Shown: positions 1-9,435, counted from the first letter of the stretch. The stretch: 64,000 bases of DNA from Niastella koreensis GR20-10 (GCF_000246855.1 NC_016609.1:2604001-2668000), one strand, 5' to 3'. Notes: generated from the letters alone by a model not told the origin. Numbers and translations are program-made.

Positions 1-106
1 CTGCCCACCAATGCGTGGGATATACTTTCAGGCTGTCCTGGGCCTGCATTTCAATAAACGATAAACATCCAATAAGCAGGAACAGTAATTTTCTACAAGA
101 GATCAT
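1..106 (-). CDS. GH13 alpha-glucan hydrolase, N-terminal fragment
   Basis: Only the first 35 codons lie in the window; the gene runs off the left edge. The reading frame starts at an ATG complementary to 104-106. It encodes a signal peptide (MISCRKLLFLLIGCLSF, then EMQAQ), followed by DSLKVYPTHWWAG-like sequence. That mature start (VYPTHWW) is typical of the N-terminal cyclomaltodextrinase-N beta domain of Bacteroidota GH13 neopullulanase/cyclomaltodextrinase proteins. The start codon overlaps the last 14 bases of the upstream MFS transporter gene, so the two are almost certainly cotranscribed and translationally coupled. The inferred role is periplasmic or surface cleavage of malto-oligosaccharides. 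Family assignment rests on a short N-terminus and the context. Confidence 0.6.
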   Translation of the reverse strand, partial: MISCRKLLFLLIGCLSFIEMQAQDSLKVYPTHWWA

Positions 107-1460
107 CGTGTATTTTTTCTTTTACAATTAACGCGCAAACAATACCTGCTACAATCAGTAAAACGCCGCCGGTTTGCACGGCCAACAGCCGGTCGTTGTG
201 CAGAAAGGCATTCATGATCTTTCCAAAGAAAAGCGATGCAATGATCTCGGGCAATACAATAAAGAAATTAAAGATGCCCATATAGATGCCGATCTTGGTT
301 TCAGGTAAATGTCCGGCCAGCATGGAATACGGCATGGATAAAATAGATGCCCAGGCGATGCCCACCATGCTCATTGAAACGTATAACATAGCAGGGTCAC
401 TGATATACTTCACCGTAAACAAGCCAATGCCGCCAATGAGTAAACAAAAAGTATGCGTCATCTTTTTACCCAGCTTGGCTACCCAAAAAGAAAGGGTGAG
501 GGAAAATAAAAAGGTAACAAGGTTTAAAACAGATGAGGTGGCGTTGGCGTGTTCTATCCCCTGTGTATAAATATCGTTGGAGGTATTGGGATCGCCTTTG
601 AAAATATCGCGCGCCACGCCGGTGGTGTAATAAAACCACATCAGGAACAAGCCGGGCCAGGTGAGGAATTGTACCAGCGCCAGCTTTTTCATTTGCGCCG
701 GCATCTTAAAAATAGAGGAAGTGATCTCTTTGATGGCGCCCCCAATGCCGCTGCCATGTTCTGCATCCAGCTGCTGCCGCCAGTTGGGATCGGTAGGCGG
801 ATATTCTTTACTGCGGAACACGGTATACAACACCGCTGCCAAAAACATGATGCCGCCAATATAAAACGACCACATAATGTTTTGCGGAATGCCCCCGGCT
901 GTTTTTTCGCGCGAAATATGAAACCAGTTCACCAGTATGCCGGGTAAGAAGCCGGCGATAAACGCGGCTGCGCCAATGAACATGCTTTGCATGCTGTACC
1001 CGAAGGGCCGCTGTTGCTCATTGAGGTTATCGGCTACAAATGCCCGGAATGGCTCCATACTAACATTGATACATGAATCAAGGATCCAAAGGGTGCCTGC
1101 GGCCATCCAGATGGCGGATGCATTGGGCATTATGAATAAAGCGAGCGAGCTTAAGATGGCGCCCACCAAAAAGAAAGGTCTTCTGCGGCCCCAGGTTGGG
1201 TGCCACGTTCTGTCACTGAGGTAACCGATAATGGGTTGAACCAGCAGGCCGGTCATGGGCGCTGCCAGCCACAGTCCGGGTATTTGATCGGCCGATGCGC
1301 CCAGGTATTCGTAAATGGCGCTCATGTTGTTCATTTGTAACGACCAGCCAAACTGTATTCCAAAGAAACCGAAACACATATTCCATATCTGCCAGAAGTT
1401 GAAATGGGGTTTTGCCTGAATGGCCTGTTCGGTATTCAAAACTATGGGGGATGGTTCCAT
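93..1460 (-). CDS. SLC45/GPH-like MFS sugar transporter
   Basis: A 455-residue inner-membrane transporter with about 12 hydrophobic segments. The loop after TM2 carries DRTWHPTWGRRRPFF, the D-x5-R-x-GRRRP signature of the SLC45/GPH group that imports maltose, sucrose and other glucosides in Bacteroidota. The ATG at 1460 (MEPSPIV) is chosen; the frame opens two codons earlier with TTG. Its last 14 bases overlap the start of the GH13 gene. It follows glgA and glgC on the same strand. Together these suggest uptake of alpha-glucosides next to glycogen synthesis and glucan hydrolysis. Substrate is inferred from context only. Confidence 0.8.
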   Translation of the reverse strand: MEPSPIVLNTEQAIQAKPHFNFWQIWNMCFGFFGIQFGWSLQMNNMSAIYEYLGASADQIPGLWLAAPMTGLLVQPIIGYLSDRTWHPTWGRRRPFFLVGAILSSLALFIMPNASAIWMAAGTLWILDSCINVSMEPFRAFVADNLNEQQRPFGYSMQSMFIGAAAFIAGFLPGILVNWFHISREKTAGGIPQNIMWSFYIGGIMFLAAVLYTVFRSKEYPPTDPNWRQQLDAEHGSGIGGAIKEITSSIFKMPAQMKKLALVQFLTWPGLFLMWFYYTTGVARDIFKGDPNTSNDIYTQGIEHANATSSVLNLVTFLFSLTLSFWVAKLGKKMTHTFCLLIGGIGLFTVKYISDPAMLYVSMSMVGIAWASILSMPYSMLAGHLPETKIGIYMGIFNFFIVLPEIIASLFFGKIMNAFLHNDRLLAVQTGGVLLIVAGIVCALIVKEKIHDDLL

Positions 1461-1550
1461 ATGCAATCGCTTTGAGGTTGTCTATGGAAAGATAAGTTAA
1501 TTACCCGAAATGCTACTGTGAACGGTGGATAGGCAGTGGGTAATGTTGCT

Positions 1551-1646
1551 GTTACCGATTTCCGGTTGCCGGTTACCTGGTATTTATTGCTTATGGCTTT
1601 GACTGAATTTTGCATTCCCGGCGACCGGTGACTGGTAACCGGGAAC
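1551..1646. repeat. 3' word-repeat element, GGTTACC family
   Basis: The left arm (1551-1580) repeats GTTACC/GGTTGCCGGTTACC words and the right arm (1616-1646) carries their complement (ACCGGTGACTGGTAACC). A spacer containing GGTATTTATTGC lies between them. It sits downstream of glgC, 52 bases past the stop, and upstream of the transporter. A short ORF across it is composed of repeat sequence and was not called. Confidence 0.6.
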
Positions 1647-1697
1647 AAAAAAGTGGACCACTCTTTACGAATGACCCACCTTAAATCTTTTTGTCTC

Positions 1698-2972
1698 CTA
1701 TATTACAAATCCATCTGGAAGGATAGATCCCTTCTTCACTACGACGATCCCGTCTTTGATGGTGTATAACGAGTGATCGGTATTTTCGAGGTGATTGCTG
1801 CCATTGATGCGCACATCGTTACCAATGCGGCAGTTTTTGTCGATAATGGCATTGCGGATGTAACAACGTTCGCCAATACCCAGCTTTGGCAATCCTCTTT
1901 CCAGCGAGTGCTGCATTTCCTCGATGGTCTCGAAATAATCGGAGCCCATTACATAGCTGCTTACTACGGTAGTGCCATGCCCAATGCGGCTGCGAATACC
2001 AATTACGCTGTTCTCGATGCGGCTGGCATTGATAATGCTGCCTTCGGCAATAATGGTTTTTTCGAGCGTGGTGCCGCTGATCTTGGCCGGGGGCAACATG
2101 CGCGCCCGGGTATATACGGCGTTCCGGTTGTCGAATAAATTGAATGGTGGAATGTCCTGCGTAAGCGCCAGGTTGGCCTCGAAGAAGGAATAGATATGGC
2201 CGATGTCGGTCCAGTACCCATCGTACTCGTAGCTCATGATTTTGTGCACACCAATTGATTTGGGAAGAATTTCCTTACCAAAATCAGTAGCGTTCTTATG
2301 TTCTTCTGTAAGTTGATCGAAGATCAGTTTACGGTTGAAGATATAAATACCCATGGATGCCAGGTATACCCTGCCCTGTTTTTGCATTTCGGGACTGGTT
2401 TCACTTTTCCAGTCGGGCAACAGCTCCTGTTTGGGTTTTTCAATGAAAGAAGTAATGTGGCCGTCGTGGTCGGCTTTCAGAATTCCGAAATCGGATGCTT
2501 CCTTGGCATTTACCGGAATGGTGGCTACCGAAATAGCGGCGCCCGATTCGCGGTGTTTGTTAATCATGTCCTGGAAGTCCATCTGGTACAACTGGTCGCC
2601 GGAAAGAATGAGCACGTATTCAAAATCGTGCTGGCTCAGGTGGCGTAATGATTTGCGTACGGCGTCGGCCGTACCCTGGTACCACGATGGATTGTCGGGG
2701 GTTTGCTCCGCGGCCAGAATGTCAACAAATGCACTGCTGAAAATACTGAAGTGATACGTGTTCTTAATGTGTTTGTTCAGCGATGCCGAGTTGAACTGCG
2801 TTAAAACAAACATGCGGTTGATACCGGAGTTGATACAGTTGGAGATAGGGATATCCACCAAACGATATTTTCCGGCGATAGGCACTGCAGGTTTCGAACG
2901 GCTGGCAGTAAGGGGATAAAGTCGTGTACCGGCTCCTCCGCCCAGGATGACAGCAATCACTTGTTTGCTCAT
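1698..2972 (-). CDS. glgC: Glucose-1-phosphate adenylyltransferase (ADP-glucose pyrophosphorylase)
   Basis: 424 residues, normal for GlgC. It makes ADP-glucose from ATP and glucose-1-phosphate, the committed step of bacterial glycogen synthesis. The N-terminal nucleotidyltransferase domain has the phosphate-binding loop GGGAGTRLYPLT at residues 11-22. SGDQLYQMDF follows as the metal-binding Asp region, then FIEKPK as the sugar-phosphate-binding motif. The C-terminal third is a left-handed beta-helix of hexapeptide-like repeats (for example IGNDVRINGS). It lies 75 bases after glgA on the same strand, giving a glgA-glgC unit. The ATG at 2972 is the natural start. Confidence 0.97.
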   Translation of the reverse strand: MSKQVIAVILGGGAGTRLYPLTASRSKPAVPIAGKYRLVDIPISNCINSGINRMFVLTQFNSASLNKHIKNTYHFSIFSSAFVDILAAEQTPDNPSWYQGTADAVRKSLRHLSQHDFEYVLILSGDQLYQMDFQDMINKHRESGAAISVATIPVNAKEASDFGILKADHDGHITSFIEKPKQELLPDWKSETSPEMQKQGRVYLASMGIYIFNRKLIFDQLTEEHKNATDFGKEILPKSIGVHKIMSYEYDGYWTDIGHIYSFFEANLALTQDIPPFNLFDNRNAVYTRARMLPPAKISGTTLEKTIIAEGSIINASRIENSVIGIRSRIGHGTTVVSSYVMGSDYFETIEEMQHSLERGLPKLGIGERCYIRNAIIDKNCRIGNDVRINGSNHLENTDHSLYTIKDGIVVVKKGSILPDGFVI

Positions 2973-3047
2973 GGTTGTAAATTTTAACCTTCTAGATCTT
3001 GTTCTTTTATTCTCTTATTCTGGTCTACTCTTCTTAAAGTTATACAA

Positions 3048-4469
3048 TTATTGCGTCACCAACGACGAATAAAGATGTATATACTGTTTAACACTACTTT
3101 CCCAGCTGAAATCAAGGTTCATCATTCTCTGTCTTATGCCTTTCATCTTTTCTGCATTGTGGTACACTTCGGCAGCACGCCATACCGCCTGGGTAATATC
3201 GGGTACACTGGCATGGTTGTAACAAATACCGTATCCATTCACGTCACCCATGTCTACAACGGTATCTTTTAACCCGCCGGTGCGCCGTACCATGGGTACG
3301 GTGCCATATCGCATGGAGTACATCTGGTTCAAACCGCAGGGTTCTACGCGTGAAGGCATCAACAAAAAATCGAGCCCGGCATACATGGTATGACTTAACC
3401 CTTCGTTATAACCGATGAATACGTTATAATCAGATTGTGATAATGGTTTTAGTGCTGCTAACCGGGCTTCCACGTCGGGGAAACCGCTTCCCAATACGAG
3501 GAAGTTCATCCGGCGGCCGATAAAATGAAACGAATCGCTGATAACCTGGGGTAACAGGTCGGCGCCTTTTTCGCCAACGAGGCGGCCTATAAAACCTATG
3601 AGGGGTTTGTCATAGTCGAGACCAAACTGATCGCACAACAGCATTTTATTTTTTGCCTTGCCGGCTTCAAAGTCGTGCTCTGAAAAATGATGCTGTAAAT
3701 ATTCATCTGTTTCGGGGTCCCATACTTTGGCGTCGATGCCGTTGAGAATGCCAACACATTTGCCTTTTTCATATTCAAACAACGCTTCCATTCCGGCGCT
3801 CATCCACTTCAGTTCCTGCATATAGCTGGGGCTTACGGTGGTTACCTTATCTGCACATTTTATGGCGCTGGCCAGTGGGTTAATTGCGCCACCCCAGTCG
3901 AGCATCCCCCATTTCCACATATCCCATTGGGGAATCAAAATGCTTTTGCTCCAGGGCATCCAACCCTGGTACTGGGCATTGTGAATGGTCAATACTGTTT
4001 TTATGGAAGCGAGTTTCCGGTACTTCAGGCAATTTTTTGCCATGAAAGGGATCAACCCGGTATGATGGTCGTGCACATGCAGGATGTCGGGCTTTTTAGC
4101 CCAGGTATTCACCCAGTCGAGCACACAGATCTGAAAAGCGGTAAAACGTTCGCTGTCGTCGTTGTAACCGTACACTTTTTCGCGGTCGAGCAAGCCATTC
4201 ACATCAACCAGGTACAGTTCAAACCCCAGTTTGTTGGTCTTTTCTTTAATGATGGTAAACTCAAACCACCAGTTGCCCATATTGGTGCTGGCTTTGTGCA
4301 CCACTTCCCATTCGTTGGCGTATAAAAATTTGGTACGGTACATGGGCATCACCACCCGGGCCGAATGCCCCAGGTCATTCATGTATTTTGGCAAGGCCCC
4401 TACCACATCTCCCAAACCACCAGCCTTAGCTACAGGGTAACATTCCGCGCTTACATGTAAAATATCCAT
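3048..4469 (-). CDS. glgA: Glycogen synthase (ADP-glucose type)
   Basis: 473 residues with the GT5 GT-B fold. It transfers glucose from ADP-glucose to the non-reducing end of an alpha-1,4-glucan. The N-terminal KAGGLGDVVGALP (Lys15 with this start) is the ADP-glucose-binding K-x-G-G-L motif. The C-terminal domain has GFIGRLVGEKGADLL and MPSRVEPCGLNQMYSMRYG, which contains the catalytic E-P-C-G-L-x-Q region. The ATG at 4469 (MDILHVSAE) is preferred over an in-frame TTG three codons upstream, since GlgA proteins begin just before the LHVSAE strand. It is first in a co-directional set glgA-glgC-transporter-GH13. The upstream spacer is shared with a divergent sugar transporter gene. Confidence 0.96.
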   Translation of the reverse strand: MDILHVSAECYPVAKAGGLGDVVGALPKYMNDLGHSARVVMPMYRTKFLYANEWEVVHKASTNMGNWWFEFTIIKEKTNKLGFELYLVDVNGLLDREKVYGYNDDSERFTAFQICVLDWVNTWAKKPDILHVHDHHTGLIPFMAKNCLKYRKLASIKTVLTIHNAQYQGWMPWSKSILIPQWDMWKWGMLDWGGAINPLASAIKCADKVTTVSPSYMQELKWMSAGMEALFEYEKGKCVGILNGIDAKVWDPETDEYLQHHFSEHDFEAGKAKNKMLLCDQFGLDYDKPLIGFIGRLVGEKGADLLPQVISDSFHFIGRRMNFLVLGSGFPDVEARLAALKPLSQSDYNVFIGYNEGLSHTMYAGLDFLLMPSRVEPCGLNQMYSMRYGTVPMVRRTGGLKDTVVDMGDVNGYGICYNHASVPDITQAVWRAAEVYHNAEKMKGIRQRMMNLDFSWESSVKQYIHLYSSLVTQ

Positions 4470-4732
4470 TCTAAACAATCGGGTTAATAGTAAAAAGGAA
4501 ATGTGTGTTCAATATAGGAAGGTTTTTGATTGAATGATGCAGTTCCATAAAAAATGATTACAAAAGACACCTCATATAAGACGATTTATAAATTGTATTG
4601 GTTCCGGCAACAGAAATTTTCATGCCCGATGCGGCTAAAGCGGTATCTTGGCGATTGCTTTTGAAAAACGTGTAAAAAGGTAATTGAATTTGTATTTTTA
4701 AAACATCTTTTTGACTAAAAACCAACCGCTCA

Positions 4733-6244
4733 ATGAGTCAACAAACCAAATGGTCGCAATTTGCTGTGCTTGTTTCTGTTTTCTTTTTCTGGGGCTTTGT
4801 GGCCGCCAGTAACGATATCCTGATTCCGGTATTCAAGAAAAAACTGGGCCTGGCTCCCTGGGAATCTCAAATGATTTCTTTTGCCTTTTATGTGGCTTAC
4901 ACAGTTGGTTCTCTTATTTATTACTTCATCAGTAAAAGGGCCGGTGGTGATATCTTAAATAAAATTGGTTATAAGAACGGTATTGCCTTAGGCCTTGTCA
5001 TTTCGGCCCTGGGTACTTTGCTGTTTTATCCCGCTGCTGAACTGCAGTCGTTCATCATCATGATCTCAGGCTTATTTATTGTGGGGCTTGGTTTTTCCCT
5101 TCAGCAAACGGCCGCCAACCCGCTGGCCATTGTAATGGGAGATCCCAAAACCGGTTCGCAACGTTTAAGCATGGCAGGCGGTGTAAATAACTTTGGCACT
5201 ACGCTGGGGCCGGTGATTGTGAGCCTGGCAATTTTTGGTTCTGTAAGTTCTGAAGCTGCTAAAACTGCCGATATAGGCGCCGTAAAAATACCCTACCTGA
5301 TATTGGGTGCTGCGTTTTTATTGGTGGCCATCATATTTAAATTCTCCCCTATCCCCAACCAGATAAATCATGATCATGCTGAAGAACTGGCGGGCGATAA
5401 AACTTCTGAAGTAGCCGCCAAACCTCATTCACCACAGGCGAATGGGAAAAGTGCCATTAAGTACCCCCAGTTATGGCTGGGTATGATCGGCATTTTTGTT
5501 TATGTGGGTGTAGAAGTGGCTACGGCCAGTAACCTGCCGCTGTTCTTAACTAAACATATGACAGGAGCCAATGGGAAGCCCTTTACCGAGGACAATGTTG
5601 CTCCCTGGGTTTCTTTATACTGGGCCAGCCTGATGATGGGCCGCTGGACCAATTCCGTTGGCGCTTTTGGTATTCCAAAAACAGTAAAGGAAATATTGCG
5701 TTTTGTTATGCCTTACCTGGCATTTGGCGTTTTCCTGGCCATCAATAGTATTGCCAAGCACGATGTAACACCGTTTTATGTATATGGGTTTGTGATCATT
5801 GCCCTGATCATTGGCGACCTGCTGAGCAAGGGGAACCCTGCCCGCCAGTTGCTCATATTCTCTGGTTGTGGTATGGCGGCGTTGATCATTGGTATGACTG
5901 CCACATCAATAGGTTTCAAACCTGAAGTGAGTGTATTTGCTTTCATCAGTGTGGGTATGTTCTGTTCAACCCTGTGGCCCTGTATCTTTACATTGGCTAT
6001 TGCCGGTTTAGGCCGTCATACCAACGAAGGCGCCAGTTTCCTGATCATGATGATCATGGGTGGCGGCTTTATCAGCGTATTCCAGGGTTGGTTGGCCGGC
6101 GATGCCTTACTTGGCATTCAGGCTTCCTTTATCGTTGGTGTGCTCTGTTTTGCTTACCTGGCATTTTATGCTGTTCGCGCCAAGGCCATTTTGAAGACTC
6201 AGGGTATTGATTATGACAAATTGGAAAGCGGCGGCGGGCATTAG
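4733..6244 (+). CDS. MFS sugar permease, FucP/FHS-like
   Basis: 503 residues, about 12 transmembrane helices with a polar cytoplasmic loop at roughly residues 215-245. The N-terminal segment FFFWGFVAASNDILIPVFKK and the internal FSLQQTAANPLA and GGVNNFGTTLGP segments are typical of the FHS sugar:proton symporters (fucose, glucose/galactose or N-acetylglucosamine permeases) of Bacteroidota. A ROK sugar kinase follows 93 bases downstream, so the pair is likely an import and phosphorylation module for a hexose. The exact sugar cannot be told from sequence. It is divergent from glgA. Confidence 0.85.
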   Translation: MSQQTKWSQFAVLVSVFFFWGFVAASNDILIPVFKKKLGLAPWESQMISFAFYVAYTVGSLIYYFISKRAGGDILNKIGYKNGIALGLVISALGTLLFYPAAELQSFIIMISGLFIVGLGFSLQQTAANPLAIVMGDPKTGSQRLSMAGGVNNFGTTLGPVIVSLAIFGSVSSEAAKTADIGAVKIPYLILGAAFLLVAIIFKFSPIPNQINHDHAEELAGDKTSEVAAKPHSPQANGKSAIKYPQLWLGMIGIFVYVGVEVATASNLPLFLTKHMTGANGKPFTEDNVAPWVSLYWASLMMGRWTNSVGAFGIPKTVKEILRFVMPYLAFGVFLAINSIAKHDVTPFYVYGFVIIALIIGDLLSKGNPARQLLIFSGCGMAALIIGMTATSIGFKPEVSVFAFISVGMFCSTLWPCIFTLAIAGLGRHTNEGASFLIMMIMGGGFISVFQGWLAGDALLGIQASFIVGVLCFAYLAFYAVRAKAILKTQGIDYDKLESGGGH

Positions 6245-6337
6245 TACGCGAATTATGTATGAATGATGTTATCTTCATGCCGCAAAATGGTCCGAAGGGG
6301 CTTTTTTAGACTGAAAAATTGAAATTGAATTTTAGCA

Positions 6338-7318
6338 ATGAGACAACAAGAGTATGCCATTGGGATTGATATTGGCGGAACCAACACCGTTTTTGGAATT
6401 GTAGATCACCGGGGCGACATCTCGTACCGGGGCGCCATTTCAACCCGAAAGCACAATAATATTTCTGATTATATCGATGAACTGGCCGTAGCGCTGGCGC
6501 CGGCCATCGAACATGTAGGCGGCCTCGATTCCATTCGTGGTATAGGAGTTGGCGCACCCAACGGAAATTATTATAAAGGCACTATTGAATATGCACCGAA
6601 TTTACCCTGGAAAGGGCTGATCCCCCTGGTTCAGCTCATGAACGATAAATTCGGCGTCCCCTGCTCCCTCACCAATGATGCCAACGCTGCGGCGGTGGGT
6701 GAAATGATGTATGGGGTGGCCCGGGGCATGCGCGATTTCATTATGATCACCCTGGGGACCGGGGTTGGCAGCGGCATCGTGGCAAACGGTCAGCTGATCT
6801 ATGGCCACGACGGTTTTGCCGGCGAACTGGGCCATACGACTACGATTCCGGGTGGACGTTTACACAAAGGAACCGGTTTGCGCGGTTCGTTGGAATCATA
6901 TGCTTCCGCTACCGGCGTGGCATTGACCGCCCTGGAATTTCTTGACCGGGATCCCAAACGCGACAGCCTGTTGCGCAACTATGCCAAAGAGCAAATTGAT
7001 AGCCGCGTTGTATATGATTGCGCCATGCAGGACGACGCCATCGCCCAGGAAGTGTACCAGTTTACCGGTGAGGTGCTGGGACTGGCCCTGGCCAATTTCG
7101 TAATGTTCTCTTCGCCCGAAGCCATCATCCTGTTCGGCGGTATGACCAAGGCCGGCGACCTGATCCTGAAACCCACCCGCGAAAATATGGAGAAGAACCT
7201 GCTGCCCATTTTCCAGAATAAAGTGAAGTTGTTGTTCTCGGAGCTGAAGGAAGCCGATGCCGCTATTTTAGGGGCTAGTGCGTTGGTTTGGGAGGTGAAG
7301 GCAGATAAGGTTGTTTAA
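6338..7318 (+). CDS. ROK-family sugar kinase (glucokinase-like)
   Basis: 326 residues with the actin-like ATPase fold of ROK kinases. DIGGTN at residues 11-16 is the phosphate-1 loop; LTNDANAAAVGE, TLGTGVGSGIV and FAGELGHTT are the sugar and ATP site motifs. The zinc-binding Cys-rich motif usual in ROK proteins (C-x-C-G-x2-G-C-x-E) is replaced by a stretch reading HKGTGLRGSLES with no cysteine. The fold and LES-YASATGV continuation remain. It likely phosphorylates glucose or a related hexose imported by the preceding permease. A 16-bp hairpin terminator follows it. Confidence 0.85.
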   Translation: MRQQEYAIGIDIGGTNTVFGIVDHRGDISYRGAISTRKHNNISDYIDELAVALAPAIEHVGGLDSIRGIGVGAPNGNYYKGTIEYAPNLPWKGLIPLVQLMNDKFGVPCSLTNDANAAAVGEMMYGVARGMRDFIMITLGTGVGSGIVANGQLIYGHDGFAGELGHTTTIPGGRLHKGTGLRGSLESYASATGVALTALEFLDRDPKRDSLLRNYAKEQIDSRVVYDCAMQDDAIAQEVYQFTGEVLGLALANFVMFSSPEAIILFGGMTKAGDLILKPTRENMEKNLLPIFQNKVKLLFSELKEADAAILGASALVWEVKADKVV

Positions 7319-7323
7319 AGCCA

Positions 7324-7455
7324 ATGTGATAATGTGATAATTCGATAATGTGATAATGGAATACAGCTCACGCGAGTGCTTCGCGTGAGCTGTATTTTTT
7401 ACAGAAGCTGTCTAGCTCTGTATTTCATTATCGAATTATCAAATTTGCTAATTTG
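7324..7455. repeat. 3' word-repeat element, TGATAATG family
   Basis: Left arm: tandem GTGATAATG/TTCGATAATG words starting about 5 bases after the ROK kinase stop. Right arm: complementary CATTATCGAATTATCAAATTTGC words running into the 3' end of the convergent gene. TGTATTT lies at 7419-7425 before the right arm. The strong terminator hairpin is nested between the arms. Confidence 0.65.
7360..7396 (+). terminator. Intrinsic terminator of the ROK kinase gene
   Basis: A perfect 16-bp inverted repeat (AATACAGCTCACGCGA and its complement) with a 5-base loop is followed by a run of T. It lies 42 bases past the kinase stop codon. Confidence 0.85.
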
Positions 7456-8497
7456 CCTTCTTTTTCCGCGGTTCTTTCTTCTTAACTATAAACACACTCG
7501 CCACTGGTCTTTCTCCTTCTTTATCTGCCGGCTGAATGGTTTCTTTTCCATTAACGAGCATACAACTGCTGCCGCCGCCATCCAGGTTGATGGCTTCTTC
7601 GCAACCCAGTTCTACCAGGATGCGCGCCGTTTCATCGAGCGTGGCGCCTTCGGCCACCCCGGGGCTACGGCCCTGTATAACCAGGATAATCAACCGGTGA
7701 TTGTGGGTATAGCCAATGGCGGTACGCGGGTGCCGGTCGTCCCGTTCAAACGCGTACAACTGCTCTTCTTTATTGGTGATAAAAACGGCGCCTTCCTGTA
7801 CCAGTACCGGACCGCCGCCAATGGCGGTATGCATCTTCCACCAGTTCCATTGTTCAATGGTATGCAGGTCGGCAAAGGATGGATCGGGATTGCTGCCTTT
7901 GGCAATTATAGGATGGGTTTGAAATGCGTAAGGCCATCGTTTGGCCGTGTCGGTGAACAGCCAGGCTACATCGGCCACCCGCTTTTTGGTTAGGCCAAAT
8001 GCGCTGCGGGTAGCGTAATAAAAGGAGTCGTTAAACAGGCTTTTCAATGCGGGAATATTGTACGCAACCATTTTTCCATCACGGATGATCACATTCAGGT
8101 TCTGGTTGGTTTGAAACGAGAAATACCCGCCGTTTACAACGATATATGGCTTTTGTTCCCGGTTATAATATTGCAAAGGGGTATACGCTTTGCCGGCGCC
8201 TGTTTGGGTGGTAAAGTCAAGGTGTTTGTCGCGCAGTTTCACTTCAACGCAAAAGGCGGTAAAAGGGCGCCCGCTTAAAGAATCGGTAGTTTTAAAAACC
8301 CGGATGGCTTTGGGCAGGCTGTCAAATTCATTATCCGCCTTTTTCCAGTGCAATTGGGCCAGGACTGTAGCTGGAAGCAAGACGATCGCTAATAATATTG
8401 CATGTCGAATATCCAATGTTGAATGTCGAAGTGAATACCAATGTAACAAAGAATATCGAATGTTAATTCTGTATTTACTTCGACATTCAATATTCAT
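7448..8497 (-). CDS. Secreted phosphodiester glycosidase (NAGPA domain)
   Basis: 349 residues. The catalytic domain carries YIVVNGGYFSF, TAIGGGPVLVQEG, HPRTAIGYT and EEAINLDGGGSSCMLVNG. These are the conserved blocks of the NAGPA/phosphodiester glycosidase family (PF09992), which removes GlcNAc-1-phosphate or related sugar phosphodiesters. A hydrophobic signal segment (ILLAIVLLPATVLAQ) sits only at about residues 34-48. The 33 residues before it are encoded by an AT-rich word repeat (8404-8512). The only ATG is at 8497, overlapping the lipA stop by one base; a TTG at the 28th codon would give a normal signal peptide, so the true start is uncertain. Confidence 0.75.
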   Translation of the reverse strand: MNIECRSKYRINIRYSLLHWYSLRHSTLDIRHAILLAIVLLPATVLAQLHWKKADNEFDSLPKAIRVFKTTDSLSGRPFTAFCVEVKLRDKHLDFTTQTGAGKAYTPLQYYNREQKPYIVVNGGYFSFQTNQNLNVIIRDGKMVAYNIPALKSLFNDSFYYATRSAFGLTKKRVADVAWLFTDTAKRWPYAFQTHPIIAKGSNPDPSFADLHTIEQWNWWKMHTAIGGGPVLVQEGAVFITNKEEQLYAFERDDRHPRTAIGYTHNHRLIILVIQGRSPGVAEGATLDETARILVELGCEEAINLDGGGSSCMLVNGKETIQPADKEGERPVASVFIVKKKEPRKKKAN

Positions 8498-8512
8498 TAT
8501 TCAATATTCATC
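8404..8512. repeat. 3' word-repeat element, GAATATTGAATGTCGAAG family
   Basis: Words of the type ATGTCGAATATC and CGACATTCAATATTC form two complementary arms around a centre with TGTATTT (8470-8476). It contains the lipA stop codon and the 5' end of the glycosidase ORF, so both reading frames run into repeat sequence. Confidence 0.65.
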
Positions 8513-9435
8513 ATTTTTTTCTGGTTCTGCCACTGTTCTTTGCCGTAACCTGGAATAACGTGTTTTTCGCTGTGATAAGAAGAACGAACCAGCGGACCGC
8601 TTTCCACGTAATCGAAGCCAATGTTATAACCAAACTCACGGAATTCGGCAAATTCGTCGGGGTGCACAAACCGGAGCACCGGTAAATGCTTTTTGGTAGG
8701 TTGCAGGTACTGGCCAAGCGTAATTACATCCACGCCGCTGTTACGCAGGTCCTGCATGGTTTGCATTACTTCTTCCTTGGTTTCACCCAGTCCGCACATG
8801 ATACCGCTTTTGGTGCGCATGCCACCTTCTTTCAGGATCTTCAGCACTTCCATGCTGCGGCGGTATTTTGCCTGAATGCGTACCTGGCGGGTGAGGCGCT
8901 CAACGGTTTCAATATTGTGTGATACTACTTCGGGATGCGCTTCGATGATGCGTTGAACATCTTCGGCCTTTCCTTTGAAATCGGGGATCAGCGTTTCGAG
9001 GGTAGTATCGGGATTTAATGCTTTTACTGCTTTAATGGTATTGTGCCAGATGGTGCTGCCACCGTCTTTCAGTTCGTCGCGGTCAACCGAGGTTAATACG
9101 GCGTGTTTTACTTTCATCAGGTGGATGGCTTCCGCCACGCGTTGGGGTTCGTCCCAATCCACTGCGTCCGGCCGGCCGGTGGCTACTGCGCAAAAACCAC
9201 AGCTGCGGGTGCACACATTACCCAGGATCATAAAGGTAGCGGTGCCTTCGCCCCAGCACTCGCCCATATTGGGACAATTGCCGCTTTCGCAAATGGTGTG
9301 CAGTTTATGGGTATCAACGAGGTTGCGTACGTGCCGGTAGTTTTCGCCGGTAGGCAGTTTTACACGCAGCCAGTTGGGCTTTTTTACAACAGAGTTCGAT
9401 TCATTTACACTACTGATAACTGGTAATTCCTGCAT
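8497..9435 (-). CDS. lipA: Lipoyl synthase
   Basis: 312 residues, a radical-SAM enzyme inserting two sulfurs into octanoyl-lipoyl domains of 2-oxoacid dehydrogenases and the glycine cleavage system. Cys49, Cys54 and Cys60 ([12 protein letters not shown]) bind the sacrificial auxiliary 4Fe-4S cluster. Cys75, Cys79 and Cys82 (CTRSCGFC) bind the SAM cluster. RSSYHSE near the end supplies the conserved Arg-Ser-Ser motif whose serine is the fourth auxiliary ligand. The final residues MMNIE are encoded inside a word repeat, and the stop overlaps the next ORF's ATG by one base. No lipB is seen in the window. Confidence 0.97.
   Translation of the reverse strand: MQELPVISSVNESNSVVKKPNWLRVKLPTGENYRHVRNLVDTHKLHTICESGNCPNMGECWGEGTATFMILGNVCTRSCGFCAVATGRPDAVDWDEPQRVAEAIHLMKVKHAVLTSVDRDELKDGGSTIWHNTIKAVKALNPDTTLETLIPDFKGKAEDVQRIIEAHPEVVSHNIETVERLTRQVRIQAKYRRSMEVLKILKEGGMRTKSGIMCGLGETKEEVMQTMQDLRNSGVDVITLGQYLQPTKKHLPVLRFVHPDEFAEFREFGYNIGFDYVESGPLVRSSYHSEKHVIPGYGKEQWQNQKKMMNIE

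Noticed and set aside
1442-1648. 68-residue minus-strand ORF between glgC and the transporter gene
   Set aside because: It reads through a word repeat and overlaps the transporter start; the product is low-complexity with no recognisable feature.
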